From Erythrophleum ivorense (lineage: Eukaryota > Streptophyta > Magnoliopsida > Fabales > Fabaceae), in contig JAIUCV010000009.1 of the NCBI GenBank assembly GCA_026724425.1, positions 17,743,294-17,807,293 on the forward strand: a DNA stretch of 64,000 nt, read 5' to 3'. Both the position numbers and the translations under genes were made by a program. Positions within the stretch are counted from its first letter, which is position 1. Each line of letters starts with the position of its first letter. The notes under the pieces are model-generated. The model ran no database searches. It was not told where the DNA came from and was given only the letters and a program-made list of their open reading frames with translations. Below are positions 1-11,899 of the stretch, one piece after another.

Positions 1-760
1 TGCCATTAGATAAGTATAAACCCTCCATTTTGATGCTTTCTTTGCTAGTTTGAGACCCCCATAGTTGATTTATAATATGGGGATTAATTTCCTATGAATT
101 TGCTTAGGATTTTAGATTAAATATTGAAGTTTCTGGTAGGGGATATACTTAATCCTAATTTGAGACTTGTAGTGGTTGGGTAAGTGCTTCTTAAGTAGTC
201 ATTAGTATTTCAAATTCTTTGCATACTGATTGTAACTGTTAATGATGAATTAGAGTAGTAATTCTATGATGCTATGGTTATAAGAGGATTTCTACACTAT
301 TGGTGATTGTTGCAAGTGTCTACAAGTGAGGTAACCGGGTTTATATTAATTCCATGTATATATCTAATTTAATTTCATATGTTGTTGTACATAAATGATT
401 TGAAATGTTGAATGGATTGGTTGGCTATCTATCGAATTGTGATTGGACGTTGTGAGTCCATGGTGGAACTGTGGTACGGCTGCCACCCGTGCATATGCTT
501 CGATCGGGCATCGGATTATGATCAAACCTCAGATGTACTGAGCCCTGGTTATGCTCAATGGGGAGCAGGTGCCGTGGACAGGCCTCTCCCGGTGTTAATG
601 GCCTTTAACATGTGAAAATATGATTACTAGTATGGGATGGTAATCATGATAGTCTACTTGTTTCATTTACTGATATGACTGGTAATTTGCTGTTGCTTAT
701 GTGAAATTATGCATGTATACTAATTAAATTGAAATATATGATGAAATTGCCTTGGTTACT

Positions 761-774
761 GAGATTTATATCTC
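761..774 (+). other. Conserved LTR hairpin GAGAT-TTAT-ATCTC
   Basis: Five-base-pair stem with a 4-nt loop, followed by CACCCC. The same element occurs in the solo Tekay LTR at 28000-28013 with a different loop, and related hairpins occur in families A and B. Its role is unknown; a structured element near the R region is one possibility. Confidence 0.6.
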
Positions 775-1359
775 ACCCCATTTTATGGGATTAATATTTC
801 AGGTAAAGGTTCTTCGGGTAAGGATAAGGGTAAGCAAGTGGATGAACATCCATGAGCTGAGGCCGGGTGTGGGGAGCTACACTTGGTCTAAGTATAATAG
901 AGTAGATGCTAATTTTGTTAACTTTTGTATAGCATCATCATGTATCTGCATTGTTAAGTGTAGGAGATTGTATTTTGTTAACATGGAATGTAACTAATGA
1001 GTAATAGGCTTTACATTAGCTGTTGATGGATGTATGAATCTTGACACTCATTTTGGCTAATGAACCTATGATATATTGACTATTTGAGTAATGTAATTCT
1101 ATGATATATTGATGCATGAAATACTCAATGAAAGTATGATTGAATGACCATTGTGAGAAATTATAAATCTGTTGATATAAGACCATTGAATGAGTAGGAG
1201 AATCCATCTTTAATTATGGGATGGGTAATGATCTAATGGCTAGGGAATTCAGTAGATAAGTGCTAATAGAACCTTACAATAAGTAGGAGAGTGGCCCTAA
1301 AGGTTCCCTAGATAGAGAGTGGAGAGTATAAGGCAAAGTTTTAAGAGTAATAGGATCAG

Positions 1360-1760
1360 AAAGCATTTGGCCACGGCCAAAATATGGTTAGCCGCAGCCA
1401 ATAGTGGCGAAGTTGCCCAGGGAGAGCACCAGAGAGCAATTCACCGCGGCAAATAGTGAATTGGCCACAGCGAAATATGAAAGGCTAAACTGGGAGTCGT
1501 CCAGAGGGTGATTCGCTGCGGCGAATTGAGGAATTGGCCGTAATGAACTTTTGTGAAAATGAGCCAGGCATTCCAGAGAGGAATTAGCCGCGGCAAAAGT
1601 AGGTATTGGCCACGGCCAATAGTGAGAGGCAAGCGAGGGAAGTTCTAGGAGGCTTTTTCACCGCAGGGCCATGTAGGCTAGCCGCAGCGAAGGTCTAACT
1701 CGCCACAGTGAAATTAGTAGCGATGCGAGGAGTGAAGCTAAGGGGAATTGGCCGCGGTGA
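1360..1760 (+). repeat. Cluster of GGCCRCGGCC-type palindromes
   Basis: About ten short GC-rich words such as TTGGCCACGGCCAA, TTAGCCGCAGC and TTCGCTGCGGCGAA recur every 30-50 bp in an AT-rich setting. The homologous region of the solo LTR (about 28670-29090) has a similar but reshuffled cluster. The words are CpG and CHG rich, so likely methylation targets. No function is known to me. Confidence 0.65.
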
Positions 1761-2081
1761 ATGTCCTAAAATCCCTATATTGACTAGAAAATCTTGGTTT
1801 TCCATATTGTAACCCCCAGGGATGACTTGTAAACATTGATAGAAGATAAATGTGAGTTGAAATGATAGGTAATAGAATCAAGGCTCATAAATGAATATTG
1901 TTTCCCCTGAGGTATGTAAGTGTTCGTAATTATATGGTTGATGACTCTAATGAAATTAAGGTTCAAATTTCCCCATATTTTCACAATGTAATTAGTCTTA
2001 ATGACATGTAACCATGGATTAGGGTTGTTAATCACATATTTAACCTTAATTACAATGATTAGAAGTTAGGGTCGTCACAGT

Positions 2082-2093
2082 TGGTATCAGAGC
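2082..2093 (+). other. Primer-binding site for initiator tRNA-Met
   Basis: TGGTATCAGAGC begins two bases after the LTR end. It is the complement of the 3' end of plant initiator tRNA-Met, the usual primer of Tekay/Del elements. It fixes the LTR boundary and the plus orientation. Confidence 0.93.
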
Positions 2094-2303
2094 AATGGTT
2101 CAGGCAAATGTGTTTGATTTACTGCTTTATGGTTAGAAAACTTGGCAATCATGATGCATGCATGATAGGAATAGGAACATTGTGACCTGATGATAACCCT
2201 CATACTTATATATACCTACCATGGGTGGAGTTGTGTTTTGTTACCTTGGACTGTAGTTTAATGGGGGATGCTTGTGGTTGTGCTTGTGGCATTGTAGAAC
2301 TAG

Positions 2304-3434
2304 ATGGTTACCCGTAGAGAAACAACTGAGATGTTAAGAGAGATGCAAGAGGCCATGGCTACAATGGCCAACCAAATGAGAGAACAAGCTGAGGCCCATG
2401 AGACTACGGTTAGGGCAATGACTGATCGGCTTCAAGAGCAAGCCGAGGCTCATGCAGTGACTGTGCAGGTGCTGCAACAGCTACACGAAAGTATGAATAA
2501 GCGGAATGAGGAGGTGCCAGTGGAGAACCGTGTAGGGGCTGGTCATAACCTTGGTGTGGGATACCAAGGGGAGGATAGTGACCTCTCTATTGCATTGGCC
2601 AAATTCAGAAAAGCTGATCCTCCATCGTTCTTAAGGGAGTTAGACACTGAGAAAGCTAAGAGATGGCTGATGCAACTGGAGAAAATCTTTGAGGTTATGA
2701 CTTGCACCACTGAACAAAAGGCAAAGTTGACCATCTACAAGTTGGAGGGTGAGGCTGAACATTAGTGGAGGAATGCCTCCAGATTGTTGATTGCAAGGGA
2801 GATACCCTTGACTTGGGAAAGTTTTCAAACAGCTTTTGAGAGCAAATATTTTCCATCATCGGTGAGGGCAAACAAGGAAGCCAAGTTTAACTTCCTTAAG
2901 CAAGGAGACATGAATGTAGACCAATACGCAGCCAAATTCATTCAATTGTCTCGCTTCTCCTCCTACTTGAAATGATTTGATGATGAGCCATGGAAGGCTG
3001 AAAAGTTTGAAAGAGGCCTAAGGCAGGAAATTAACGATGAGATTGTATCTCTACAGATCCGTAATTTTGATGAATTGGTGGAGAAGTGTAGAGTGACGAA
3101 AAGGGCTATGATGGAAAGTGAGGCTAAGAGGAAGAATACCCTAGAGGGTAAATATGACCGGGTTATGGAGCCCTTTAGAGGCGGAAGTAAGAAAGGAGCT
3201 AATAGTGGAGGTGGCTCTTGGGGAAGGAGACCATCCCCAAGGAATGTCCCTCAAAGAAGAAGCATGGGACCACCAAGAAGTGCAATGAGTGCCTCACCCA
3301 CTTGTGCCAAGTGTGGGAAGAACCATAGGAATGGGTCATGCCCTGTGTGCTATAATTGTGGAAAGCTTGGACATTATGCACGGACTTGCATGGTGTCACC
3401 GGAGTCAGCCTCATCGGTTAAGCCACCTATCTAA
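2304..3434 (+). pseudogene. gag: gag of the Tekay-type element, broken
   Basis: Structural capsid/nucleocapsid polyprotein that would form virus-like particles in the cytoplasm. The ATG at 2304 opens an N-terminal coiled-coil-like stretch with a repeated REQAEAHE/LQEQAEAHA pattern (residues 20-55). The gag domain covers about 2590-3100, with words such as FLRELDTEKAKRWL. A CCHC zinc knuckle CYNCGKLGHYARTC lies at 3348-3389, preceded by a second Cys-rich stretch CAKCGKNH. Stops interrupt it: TAG at 2763-2765, where the family has Trp, and a TGA near 2973. A TAA at 3432-3434 separates it from pol in the same frame, so gag and pol were once one ORF. Confidence 0.9.
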
Positions 3435-5412
3435 GAAAGGGTGTTTGCACTTATGCAGCAAGAGGCTAGTAGATCCCCAAGTCTAATCCGAGGTACTTTA
3501 CTTGTCCATAATCATGTTGTAGATGCATTATTTGACTCGGGTGCAACCCACTCATTCATCTCATATGATTGTGTTAAGTGTCTGGGTCTGAAAATTAGCC
3601 TGTTTCCATTTGAGTTATCTGTATCTACCCCTACTGGATATTCTATGATTACATCTGATGTATGCTTAAATTGTACTATATAATTGGATAGCCATTGTAC
3701 TACTCTTAATTTGATTTGCATCCTTTTGTGTGATTTTGATGTAATCATTGGTATAGACTGGCTGTCGGCTAATAATGTGATACTTAATTGTAACCATAAG
3801 ACTGTTTCCTTACCTGCAAATATACCTGAAACTGGTCCTATGACTAAGCTTACTTGTGTGTCTGCCGCCCAAGCTGAAAGGTGCCTTAGGCGTGGTTACC
3901 AAGGGTTTCTAGTATTCTTTTCATTGCATGTTGAGGTTGATGATGGGTTAGAGGATATACCTATGATTAGGGAGTTCCCTGAGGTTTTTCTTAAGGAGTT
4001 TAGTGGACTACCTCCAGAGAGAGAGCTAGAATTTTTTGTTGATTTGGTACCTGGTATAGGTTCGATCTCTAAGGCTCCATATAGAATAGTGCTTGTTGAG
4101 TTGGTTGAGTTGAAGAGCCAATTAGAAGAACTACTTGAGAAAGGGTTTATTAGACCAAATGTGTCTCCGTGGGGAGCACCAATGTTGTTTGTCAAGAAGA
4201 AAGATGGTAGTCTTAGGCTTTGCATTGACTATAGGCAATTGAACTAAGCAACTATCAAGAATAAATACCATTTGCCTAGAATTGATGACTTACTTGACCA
4301 ATTAGCTGGAGCGTCGGTCTTTTCAAAGATTGACCTTAGATCGGGGTATCACCAACTTAGAGTTAAGGCTGACGATGTACCTAAAACTGCCTTTAGGACG
4401 TGATATGTCCATTATAAATTCCTAGTTATGCCTTTTGGGTTAACCAATGCCCCCCTGCCATTTTCATGGATTACATGAATAGGATTTTTAGGCCTTATCT
4501 TGACTGATTTGTGGTAGTGTTTATTGATGACATTCTTATCTACTTTAAAAGTAGTGAAGAGCATGAAGAGCATCTTAGGATAGTTCTTCAAACCTTGAGA
4601 GAGTATCAGTTGTATGCTAAGTTGAGCAAGTGTGAGTTTTGGTTGTAGGAGGTCAAATTCCTAAATCATGTGATATCAGAACAAGGGGTAGCGGTAGATC
4701 CTAGTAAGGTAAAAGCAGTACTAAATTAGGAGAGACCCAAAATGGTGACTGAAATCCTTAGCTTCTTAGGTCTAGCCGGCTACTATAGAAGATTCATTAA
4801 GGGATTTTCTCAGTTAGCCATGCCTTTGGCAAAGTTGACTAGGAAGGACTAACCATTTGTGTGGGATGTTAAGTGTGAGAGTTCCTTTCAGGAGCTTAAG
4901 GATAGGCTTACCACCGCACCTGTGTTAGTGATACCTGACCTAAAGAGACATTCACAGTCTATAGTGACACCTCTAAGAAAGGATTAGGGTGTGTCTTAAT
5001 GCAATAAGGTAGGGTGATAGCCTATGCCTCTAGACAACTTAGACCCCATGAGGAGAATTACCCCACCTATGACCTAGAGCTAGCGGTTATAGTCTTTGCC
5101 CTTAAGATTTGGAGGCACTATCTCTATGGTGCCCAATTTTGAAGTGTATAGTGATCACAAAAGTTTGAAGTACTTGTTTGACCAAAATGAGTTAAACATG
5201 AGGCAAAGGAGGTGGATGGAATTCCTTAAGGACTATGATTCTCCTTAAAGTATCATCTAGGGAAGGCAAATGTGATCGCCGATGCCTTGAGTAGGAAATC
5301 TATTCACATGGTAATGATGATGCTTAGAGAGCAAAGGTTGATTGAAGAGATGAGGGATTTGAATTTATCAATTTCAATGAACCCTAGTAGCATTCTTTTG
5401 GGAGAATTGAGG
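3435..5412 (+). pseudogene. pol: pol of the Tekay-type element: protease, RT, RNase H; integrase deleted
   Basis: The aspartic protease shows DSGATHSF at 3534-3557 and a later GIDWL motif. RT runs from about 4000 to 4600: VKKKDGSLRLCIDYRQLN, SKIDLRSGYHQLRV, FLVMPFGLTNAP and a catalytic FIDD box at 4520-4531. The RT connection region has SFLGLAGYYRRFI near 4770. RNase H runs from about 4950 to 5300 and includes YSDHKSLKYLF and ADALSRKS. Stops include 3681-3683, 4245-4247 and 4726-4728. A frameshift near 4451-4456 moves RT from frame 3 to frame 2, and another lies near 5142. Coding similarity stops near 5412, where LTR sequence begins, so integrase and chromodomain are gone. Confidence 0.92.
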
Positions 5413-5415
5413 ATA

Positions 5416-5751
5416 GAAATTAGCCACGGTGAATGTCCTAAAATCCCTATATTGACTAGAAAATCTTGGTTTTCCATATTGTAACCCCAAGGGATGACTT
5501 GTAAACATTGATAGAAGATAAATGTGAGTTGAAATGATAGGTAATAGAATCAAGGCTCATAAATGAATGTTGTTTCCCCTTAGGTACGTAAGTGTTCGTA
5601 ATTATATGGTTGATGGCTTTAATAAAATTAAAGTTCAAATTTCCCCATATTTTCACAATGTAATTAGTTTTAATGACATGTAACCATGGATTAGGGTTGT
5701 TAATCACGTATTTAACCTTAATTACAATAATTAGAAGTTAGGGTTGTCACA
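5416..5751 (+). repeat. 3' LTR remnant of the Tekay-type element
   Basis: Sequence from about 5416 repeats 1746-2079 almost exactly and ends in the same TCACA. The first roughly 2.6 kb of the LTR is missing. The junction with pol shares only a few bases (GAA), suggesting illegitimate recombination rather than LTR-LTR exchange. Confidence 0.9.
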
Positions 5752-5992
5752 TTCTCTATGCTGAGCTCTTTTCTTAGTCTCAATTACTAGGCCCACAGAT
5801 TTCTTACTAACCTTTCGTGACTATTCATTACTCTTTTTCTCTACTTATACTAGGGGTTCCCGCTTTCTATGGGTCATCTGACCTCTTATCAATTCATTCC
5901 TCAAGTTGGCCTGAATATGACCAACAAGGGATTCATACTGCCATTCGCCTCGACTAACATATCATTTGCTACAGCTAATTAGCCTCGGGTTT
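5752..5992. other. Residual insertion-site sequence, part 1
   Basis: No ORF or known element recognised. It is contiguous, after removal of two solo LTRs, with 9576-9933 and 12774-13023. It ends in GGTTT, the TSD of the next insertion. Confidence 0.5.
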
Positions 5993-6290
5993 TGTAACAC
6001 CATACTTTTAGGACTCAATTCATGCAATTTCTATGCCTTATCTCATGTTTGTTCTATGGAAAACAATATAGTGGAATAAAGAGTCATGAATTAAAATGCA
6101 TTTCTCTACGGGTAAAATTTTTCTTTCAGAGTCCTGTAGGCCATATGAATTCATCTATCACATTCTCTTACTTAAACATATAAATACAACTCATTTCCAT
6201 AATCAAATTTGGCCTACAACTCATGGAAAGCAAAGGATCACATGAAACCCATGTTTGCATTTTCCCAGAATTTTGGCTTTTCTATTACCA

Positions 6291-6870
6291 ACTTTGGAAA
6301 ATCATAACTAATTCTAGAAAAATTGAAAACATGGTATTCTTTACCATTTTGGAAATCTACACATGACTACTTTATGCTAAAAATGTGAACAGGCCATGAA
6401 ACATCACACAGAGGATGTTTGACTTTTGAAAATGGACAGAGGTTTGGTCAGCTACTGGTACTATCATAGGTTTCTGTAGCAAATTTCAAAAATGTTCAAT
6501 TAATTCTACAAAAATACAATGCATATGAATGATACCAATTCGGAAGGCTACATACGTTAGCTAGAGGTAAAAAATAACTTTAGACTAGTTTAAGCACGTC
6601 ATGCATTAAAAACTAATCAAACAATCATAAGGTCAGTATGAACGCCTGATACTGGGTAAAATCTTTAAAAATTCATATCTCCTTCTCTAGACCTCCAATG
6701 AGGGGCTTCTAGTTGGTACAAGTCACTGAGAGTGTCCTAGTTTCTCCATATAAAATTTCATGGCACTTGGACATCATTTTCCCCTTGAGTGATAAATTTT
6801 ATTTCAGACTTAGGTGAACAATACACCAGACCAAAACCAACAAATTTCTCAACTTGAAAATTCATCAAAT
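6291..6870 (-). repeat. Four diverged ~185-bp units in family A LTR
   Basis: A box reading on the plus strand roughly ACTTTGAAAAATCATAACT recurs at about 6291, 6481, 6661 and 6850, spacings 190, 180 and 190. Sequence between boxes is alignable but diverged. The same array occurs in every A and B copy that reaches this region. Confidence 0.65.
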
Positions 6871-7451
6871 ATTCTATAGACCTCAAAAATTCTCACTTTA
6901 GCTTCCCAAAAAGCTCTAGATGTATGCCAAATCTTAGATTAAGAAGAACTTATTTGATCAAAAGTGATGTAGCCTCATGAAATGGTCATTTTTGCTCCTA
7001 TCAAGAGTCCCTTTAGTCCAAATGGCCTCCCTTTGAGTTGACACCTCCCATCTGTGGTAAGTCTAAAAATATGAATATGATTGTTTAAACTATCCAACTG
7101 GTCTCAAACCTCACACATCTCAATATGGCCATTCCACTTCCATTATTACACTAATATATCTAAACATTCAAGAGCTAAACTTGTCATTCAATACCTAAAA
7201 TATGCTATCTCATACATTTGGCATCAAATTTGATTCATACATCATACATTTGGGTATTTACATATGTTCATATGGTTACATAATAATTTCATCATGAGAT
7301 TACATCCTATGCCATATGTATGGCTAAAAAGAAGGCAAAACTAGGCATATTCATATACTTTGATGCCCATCTTCTTCTTCAAAGCTTAGTGGCCTCCAAT
7401 GCTTGCTCAATTGTTTCACCTAGCATGTTAAGACATTGGAGAGGAGGGAAT

Positions 7452-7468
7452 GAGATTCAAAGAATTCT
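7452..7468 (-). other. Conserved LTR hairpin
   Basis: GAGATTC-AAA-GAATTCT, the minus-strand copy of the hairpin seen in the other LTRs, slightly degraded at its outer pairs. Confidence 0.5.
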
Positions 7469-9000
7469 AATAGCTCATATCCCATTCAATCACACATAAA
7501 GAATGCAATACAAGTCTCACAAATGCATGCATGGGTATATTAGCGTGTACAATCATTGAAGAAGCATTTTCAACATTTGAGCAAGTCATACATAGCATAC
7601 AAAGACTTGCCAAGCTAGTGGATGGGCCTCACCCATTCACTTGTAGATTTTGGACTTGCCTCACCTATTCTTTAAGAGGTTCTTGAACTCAACCTTACTC
7701 TTAGGAGTCAACCTCACTTTGGGAGACTCTTTACTTTGTCTTAACTAACTTAAAGGGTTTTTAGCTCATCCTCACCATGGTTAAGGGTTCTTGGCTTCAC
7801 CACATACACACATTCAAGATAATGTAAGCACATATCTATGCATGAGAGAAGGTGGAGAGAGTTACCTTGCTTGCATTTGTACACTTTTTCCTTAAGTCTT
7901 GAATCCTCTCCCTTGACCTCATACACCTAAGAAGGTAGAGATCTTCCTCTTGGCCTAGACACATCATATGGAAGCTAATCATACTTTTGAAGCAAAGTCT
8001 AAGGCCACACATTCAATGGAAAAGCTAGGTGACTCATAAAGTTCTTTTATGGTTCCATAATGCACTTAATGAAGTAACCTTAAGAAAACATCATCTTCGC
8101 TCCACTCTATCTATTTATTCATAATTCCTGACTCCATTTAAACCTCTTGGAGTCATCACATAATCAATTCTAGGAGCCTAGCTAAGTGTTGCTTCTTTAA
8201 GCCATATTATGGAACATATAAAGCCATCTTACTTTCTATGGCTTCTAAACTTTTTCCAAGGCTTCCTCTCATACTCTCCTATCATACATGATATAAAACT
8301 AAGCTTGGAAAGAATTAAAACACTCCCTAGGTGGATGGACTCTCATTGGCTGAAGCTATGCTTCCATAAGCCACTAGTAGAGTTTCCTTGCTTCCTTTGA
8401 TAGGAAAATCATGTAAGAAGCTCTCTTGGTGTCTTTGGAACAAATATGAACTCTTAAACATCATAAAATATGGCTAGGGTTCATGATAGAGTTCAAGATG
8501 CAATCAAAACCCTAACTTTTCTATCTTGCAAATTCATGATTTTTACTTGGATTTATTTGCATATTCTTACTCTCCTCCATTAAATTCATGGAATTCACCC
8601 TTGGTTCTCAAAATTCTAGTCCTCTTACATCTACATATACGGGGCAAAATTGGGAGAAGAATGGGAAGAAAGTATCTACCATGGGATGGGAGATTTACCT
8701 TATTTTTTCTTGTTTTCTCATTGATTCTCACATTCTTTGGCTTCCTCTCTTCAAATCCTAAATTTTCCCTTAATTTCTCCCTTAAAACATATTTATAAAC
8801 TTCATTATAATTATAGGAAAGAAAAGGGAATGGAGAAAGAAAGGTTTGGAGAGGAGAAAGTATGAAAAACCACCAAAATTCTATACCTTTTAGCTTGAAT
8901 TTCTCCTTCTCCTCTTCTTCTTCCTCTTGTGCGCCACTCTCCTTAGGGTTTTTCTTTGGTTTGAGGTAGAAAAATAATGGACTGAATGAAAAGGAGAGTG

Positions 9001-9018
9001 GAGTGCCTCATATATATA
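9001..9018 (-). promoter_or_regulatory. TATA box of family A LTR
   Basis: The minus strand reads CTATATATATGAGGCACTC, a long TATA run followed by a GC patch. The equivalent site in other copies reads TATA...GGCGCC or close variants, which supports a Pol II core promoter in U3. Inferred from position and conservation only. Confidence 0.55.
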
Positions 9019-9575
9019 GGTGGAGGAAGGAAAACTTTTTCAAAAAAATTTATTTTGTCCTTTATTCTTAGAATTTTCGTTTCTAACCCGTTTTAGCTCC
9101 TTTTTTAGAACCGTCTTTTTCATTAAAAAAATTAAATTCCCAATTTAGTAAAATTCCTTTAGAATCACTCAAATTAGAGCTAAAACCTTCTCGAATGAAT
9201 CAATTAAAGTTCAGGTCAACTGACATTGAAAAACGTCCACCGAAGGGCCTTTAGTTATCCCGTGCCTTTCCATAGTTTTCAGGGCCTCAGAAACCTTAGG
9301 GAACTAAAAAATTTCATTTAAAAAGCCCTCCATACCCAATTCTATACCATACAAGCTTTAACATATTTTATTACTTGTTGGCGAAAACCTTGTCGACAAG
9401 GTCTCAGAATTTGCACTATAGTTTACAAGATCTTGTCGACAAGATCTTCGACCCAGGTGATGAGATGTTATTTCATCCCTTAAATTAACTTGGTTCACTA
9501 CCAAACTTCACCCTCAATATACATTCTAATGGTCACATAACATAATTTCTCATTTTTTAAGAATTGGATATTACA

Positions 9576-9933
9576 GGTTTACCCTAGTTTCCTATCTGAG
9601 TATTAGACTAACTTTTTAATTGGCTGTGGCAAGGAACTCTCTGGATTGCCTCGCTGCTTCATGGAATAATTGGCCATGACTAAGCAATTAATTAGCCACG
9701 GCTAAAGACCTCTGATCTGCTTACTTTTTCATGGATTGGAATTTCATCTTTAGTTATCAACCCGAGCCTCATTGCCTCTATATCTAATCCGTCATTAAGC
9801 TAGAGGGTTCTACCTCTTGCTTTATTCATACATTACTACCTGTTATCTTAGGGCTGTCGGGCTCTAGGGTGCAGCTTATAACTCAACCTCTGGCCTAAAG
9901 GAATTAACCTTTCAGGCTTTGAAACTTATCTAG
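9576..9933. other. Residual insertion-site sequence, part 2
   Basis: No ORF recognised. It contains words such as TTGGCCATGAC and TTAGCCACGGCTAA near 9670-9705, like the palindrome cluster of the Tekay LTR, so the block may itself be an old Tekay-related LTR. It ends in TCTAG, the TSD of the next solo LTR. Confidence 0.45.
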
Positions 9934-10027
9934 TGTAACAACTAGAAGAAGAAAAGAAAAGAAAAAAAAAAGAGAAGAGAAAAGAAAAGTTGAAAATTTT
10001 TGGAAGCTGAAAATTTTCTAAGTCTGC

Positions 10028-10230
10028 TAGCTATAGCCTAGCTATAGCGAATGTACCTGTTCGCTATAGCCTAGCTATAGCGAGAATGCTTCTAACTATA
10101 GCGAGTTCAGACACCCCATACAAAAACTAGGGAGTTACTCGCCGTAACGCACGCTGTAGCGAAGGCAAGGGTCTGGGACTGATTCGAGCTCACCGTAGCG
10201 AGGGTTATGGCTCGCTATAGCGAGGGTTAG
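10028..10230 (+). repeat. Cluster of TCGCTATAGCGA palindromes
   Basis: About eight exact or near copies of the 12-bp palindrome TCGCTATAGCGA, with variants such as GCTGTAGCGAAGG and CACCGTAGCGAGG, lie within 200 bp. The same cluster sits at the same place in both other family B copies. No known function. Confidence 0.8.
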
Positions 10231-11304
10231 TCCGGAAAAGCGTAAAAAAAGAGAATTTGATGTTTTAAAGAGCTCTAACTCATCCCTTCTCTCTAAACCG
10301 CCTTAAACTTTGTCCAAGCACAGAAAAGAAAGCTTGAGAGAGAGAGAAACAAGGAGGAACCAAGAGAGAAAGAAGGGAAGCTAAGGAAGAAAGGTAAGAA
10401 CCTTCAAAGCTCTTCATGCTCCTTCTTCTTGATTTATTTCTCTCCTTCTAAGCTCCCTTTTCATGGGTTGAGGAGTGAGAAAATTTTGGTTCTGACCTAG
10501 AGGGAGCAAGAAACCTTTAAAAGAGAGTGTGATGAGTTGAGAAATGCAAGAAAAGAGAAGAATGGGTGAAGTTCTAGTGAGAGAAAGAACTCTTAGCTCT
10601 TACATGCTTGGTGGGGTTTATTAGAAGGAATCCTTAGTTTATGAATAAAGTTTTAAGAGAATAATTTCATGTTTCTTGTATGATTAGGCTCAAGAAAAGC
10701 ACTCCCATCTAGAAGTGGTTGTGAAACCAACAAGGGAGGAGACAATTAAAAGGAAAAGTTGTGATTAGCCAATAAGGTAGCTCTCTCCACCTTCTCTTAT
10801 GCATAAGATGTGTGCTTACATTGCCTTGCTTGTGTGTATGTATATTTTGAACCATGAAAAGTATGCTAGCATGATGATGCCTTATGTATTTCAATGATGT
10901 TTTATGTGATTGTTTGGGTTTGCTTGAGTATAGAAAAGTCGAAATCCCTTTAGCCATGGTGAGGATGAGCCAAAAACCCTCAAGTTGGTTGAGACAAAGT
11001 AAAGAGTCTCCCAAAAGTGAGGTTGACTCTCAAAGAGTAAGGGTTGAGTCTAAGAACCTCTTAGAGAATGGGTGAGGCAAGTCCAAAATCCACAAGTGAG
11101 TGGGTGAGGCTAATCCATTTACTTGGCAAGCTTTTATATGTTATGTATGGCCTACTCACATGTTGAAAATGCTTTTCTTATGTATGGTCAACTTAAATGT
11201 TGCAAATGCTTTTCTTATGATTTCATATGCTAATATGTCCATGCATACATGGTGAGACTTGTTTGCATGCTTTGTGTGTATGATTGAATGAGAGATGATT
11301 TATT

Positions 11305-11321
11305 GAGATTCTTTGAATCTC
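11305..11321 (+). other. Conserved LTR hairpin GAGATTC-TTT-GAATCTC
   Basis: Perfect 7-bp stem with a 3-nt loop followed by ACTCCCC. It occupies the same relative place in each family A and B LTR. Confidence 0.7.
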
Positions 11322-11899
11322 ACTCCCCCTCTCCACCATTCCAACATACTAGGTGGACCAAGTGAGGCAAGAGATGGGAGCCACCAAGCTTAAAGCTAGG
11401 GAATTCAATGAAGAGATTGTAAAAGAGTCTTTGTATTTATTTTGTAGCTATGTTAAGGGATGTAATCTAATGATGTACATGATGTAGCAAATATGAATAC
11501 TTGTAAATGAACATATGTATCATATGTGTATGAGAATGAGACTATTTGAACTGTAGCAACTTTTCGGTATAAATAGTAAAGATCCTTGCCTATGTACATG
11601 GTGTATGTGATGGTGTGGGAGAGTGAATTTTGAAAATCTGGGTTGTTAAATACTTGAGCCATGTTTAATGTCCTAGGTTGATGCTTTCCCACGTGCTCCT
11701 AGGGCCTTGGAGGTAGGAGAAGCAAAGTTGGACCCCATTAGCCCCCTTTTAACACAAGAAAGTAGCCATTTGCCTCATAATGTCCAAGTCTGACCAAATG
11801 ACATCCTCTTGCCTTGAAATTTGGCATATGACTAGATCTTGTCTAGATATTTTTAGGAAGTTAAAGATCAAGTCATTTGGAGGTCTATAGCATTCTCTA

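Larger units (their letters stand above)
1..2079 (+). repeat. 5' LTR of the Tekay-type element (partial)
   Basis: It ends in GTCGTCACA directly before the PBS and aligns throughout with the complete solo LTR at 26489-29416, from about position 27242 of that copy onward. About 750 bp of its 5' end are therefore off the window. The last 310 bp match the 3' LTR remnant at 5434-5751 with few differences. It carries a small hairpin at 761-774 and a cluster of GC-rich palindromes at 1360-1760. Short ORFs here are not conserved in the related copy as proteins and I do not call them. Confidence 0.9.
1..5751 (+). mobile_element. Degenerate Tekay/Del-type Ty3/gypsy element, left end off window
   Basis: The order LTR, PBS, gag, protease, RT, RNase H, LTR fragment is seen directly. 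Gag and pol lie in one frame for most of their length, as in single-polyprotein plant chromoviruses. RT wording (FVKKKDGSLR, SKIDLRSGYHQLR, FIDD) and the long LTR fit the Tekay/Del lineage. The integrase and chromodomain are absent because the RNase H end runs directly into the LTR near 5412. The 3' LTR keeps only its last 336 bp. At least six in-frame stops and two frameshifts make it dead. The left TSD lies outside the window, so the insertion site cannot be tested. Confidence 0.9.
5993..9575 (-). mobile_element. Solo LTR, family A, TSD GGTTT
   Basis: On the minus strand it starts TGTAATATCC at 9575 and ends GGTGTTACA at 5993, for 3583 bp. It is flanked by perfect GGTTT at 5988-5992 and 9576-9580. 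No internal coding region, PBS or PPT is present. This is the signature of LTR-LTR recombination that deleted the element body. Family A is shared with 13024-15632, 15633-18351, 49272-55283 and 57115-60473. The lineage cannot be set from the LTR alone; gypsy-type is likely from the 5-bp TSD and length. Confidence 0.93.

Noticed and set aside
1784..2035. Antisense 83-residue ORF, also found at 5456-5707 with nearly the same protein
   Set aside because: Both lie in the two LTR copies of one element, so the likeness comes from DNA homology. Differences are not biased to silent sites as far as I can see.
8209..8798. Two plus-strand ORFs as possible host genes
   Set aside because: They lie within the family A solo LTR, have no domain and are not conserved in the other A copies.
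10028..10230. Tandem terminators or bacterial operators suggested by the palindromes
   Set aside because: No T-run follows, the setting is a plant LTR and copies recur only in that LTR family.
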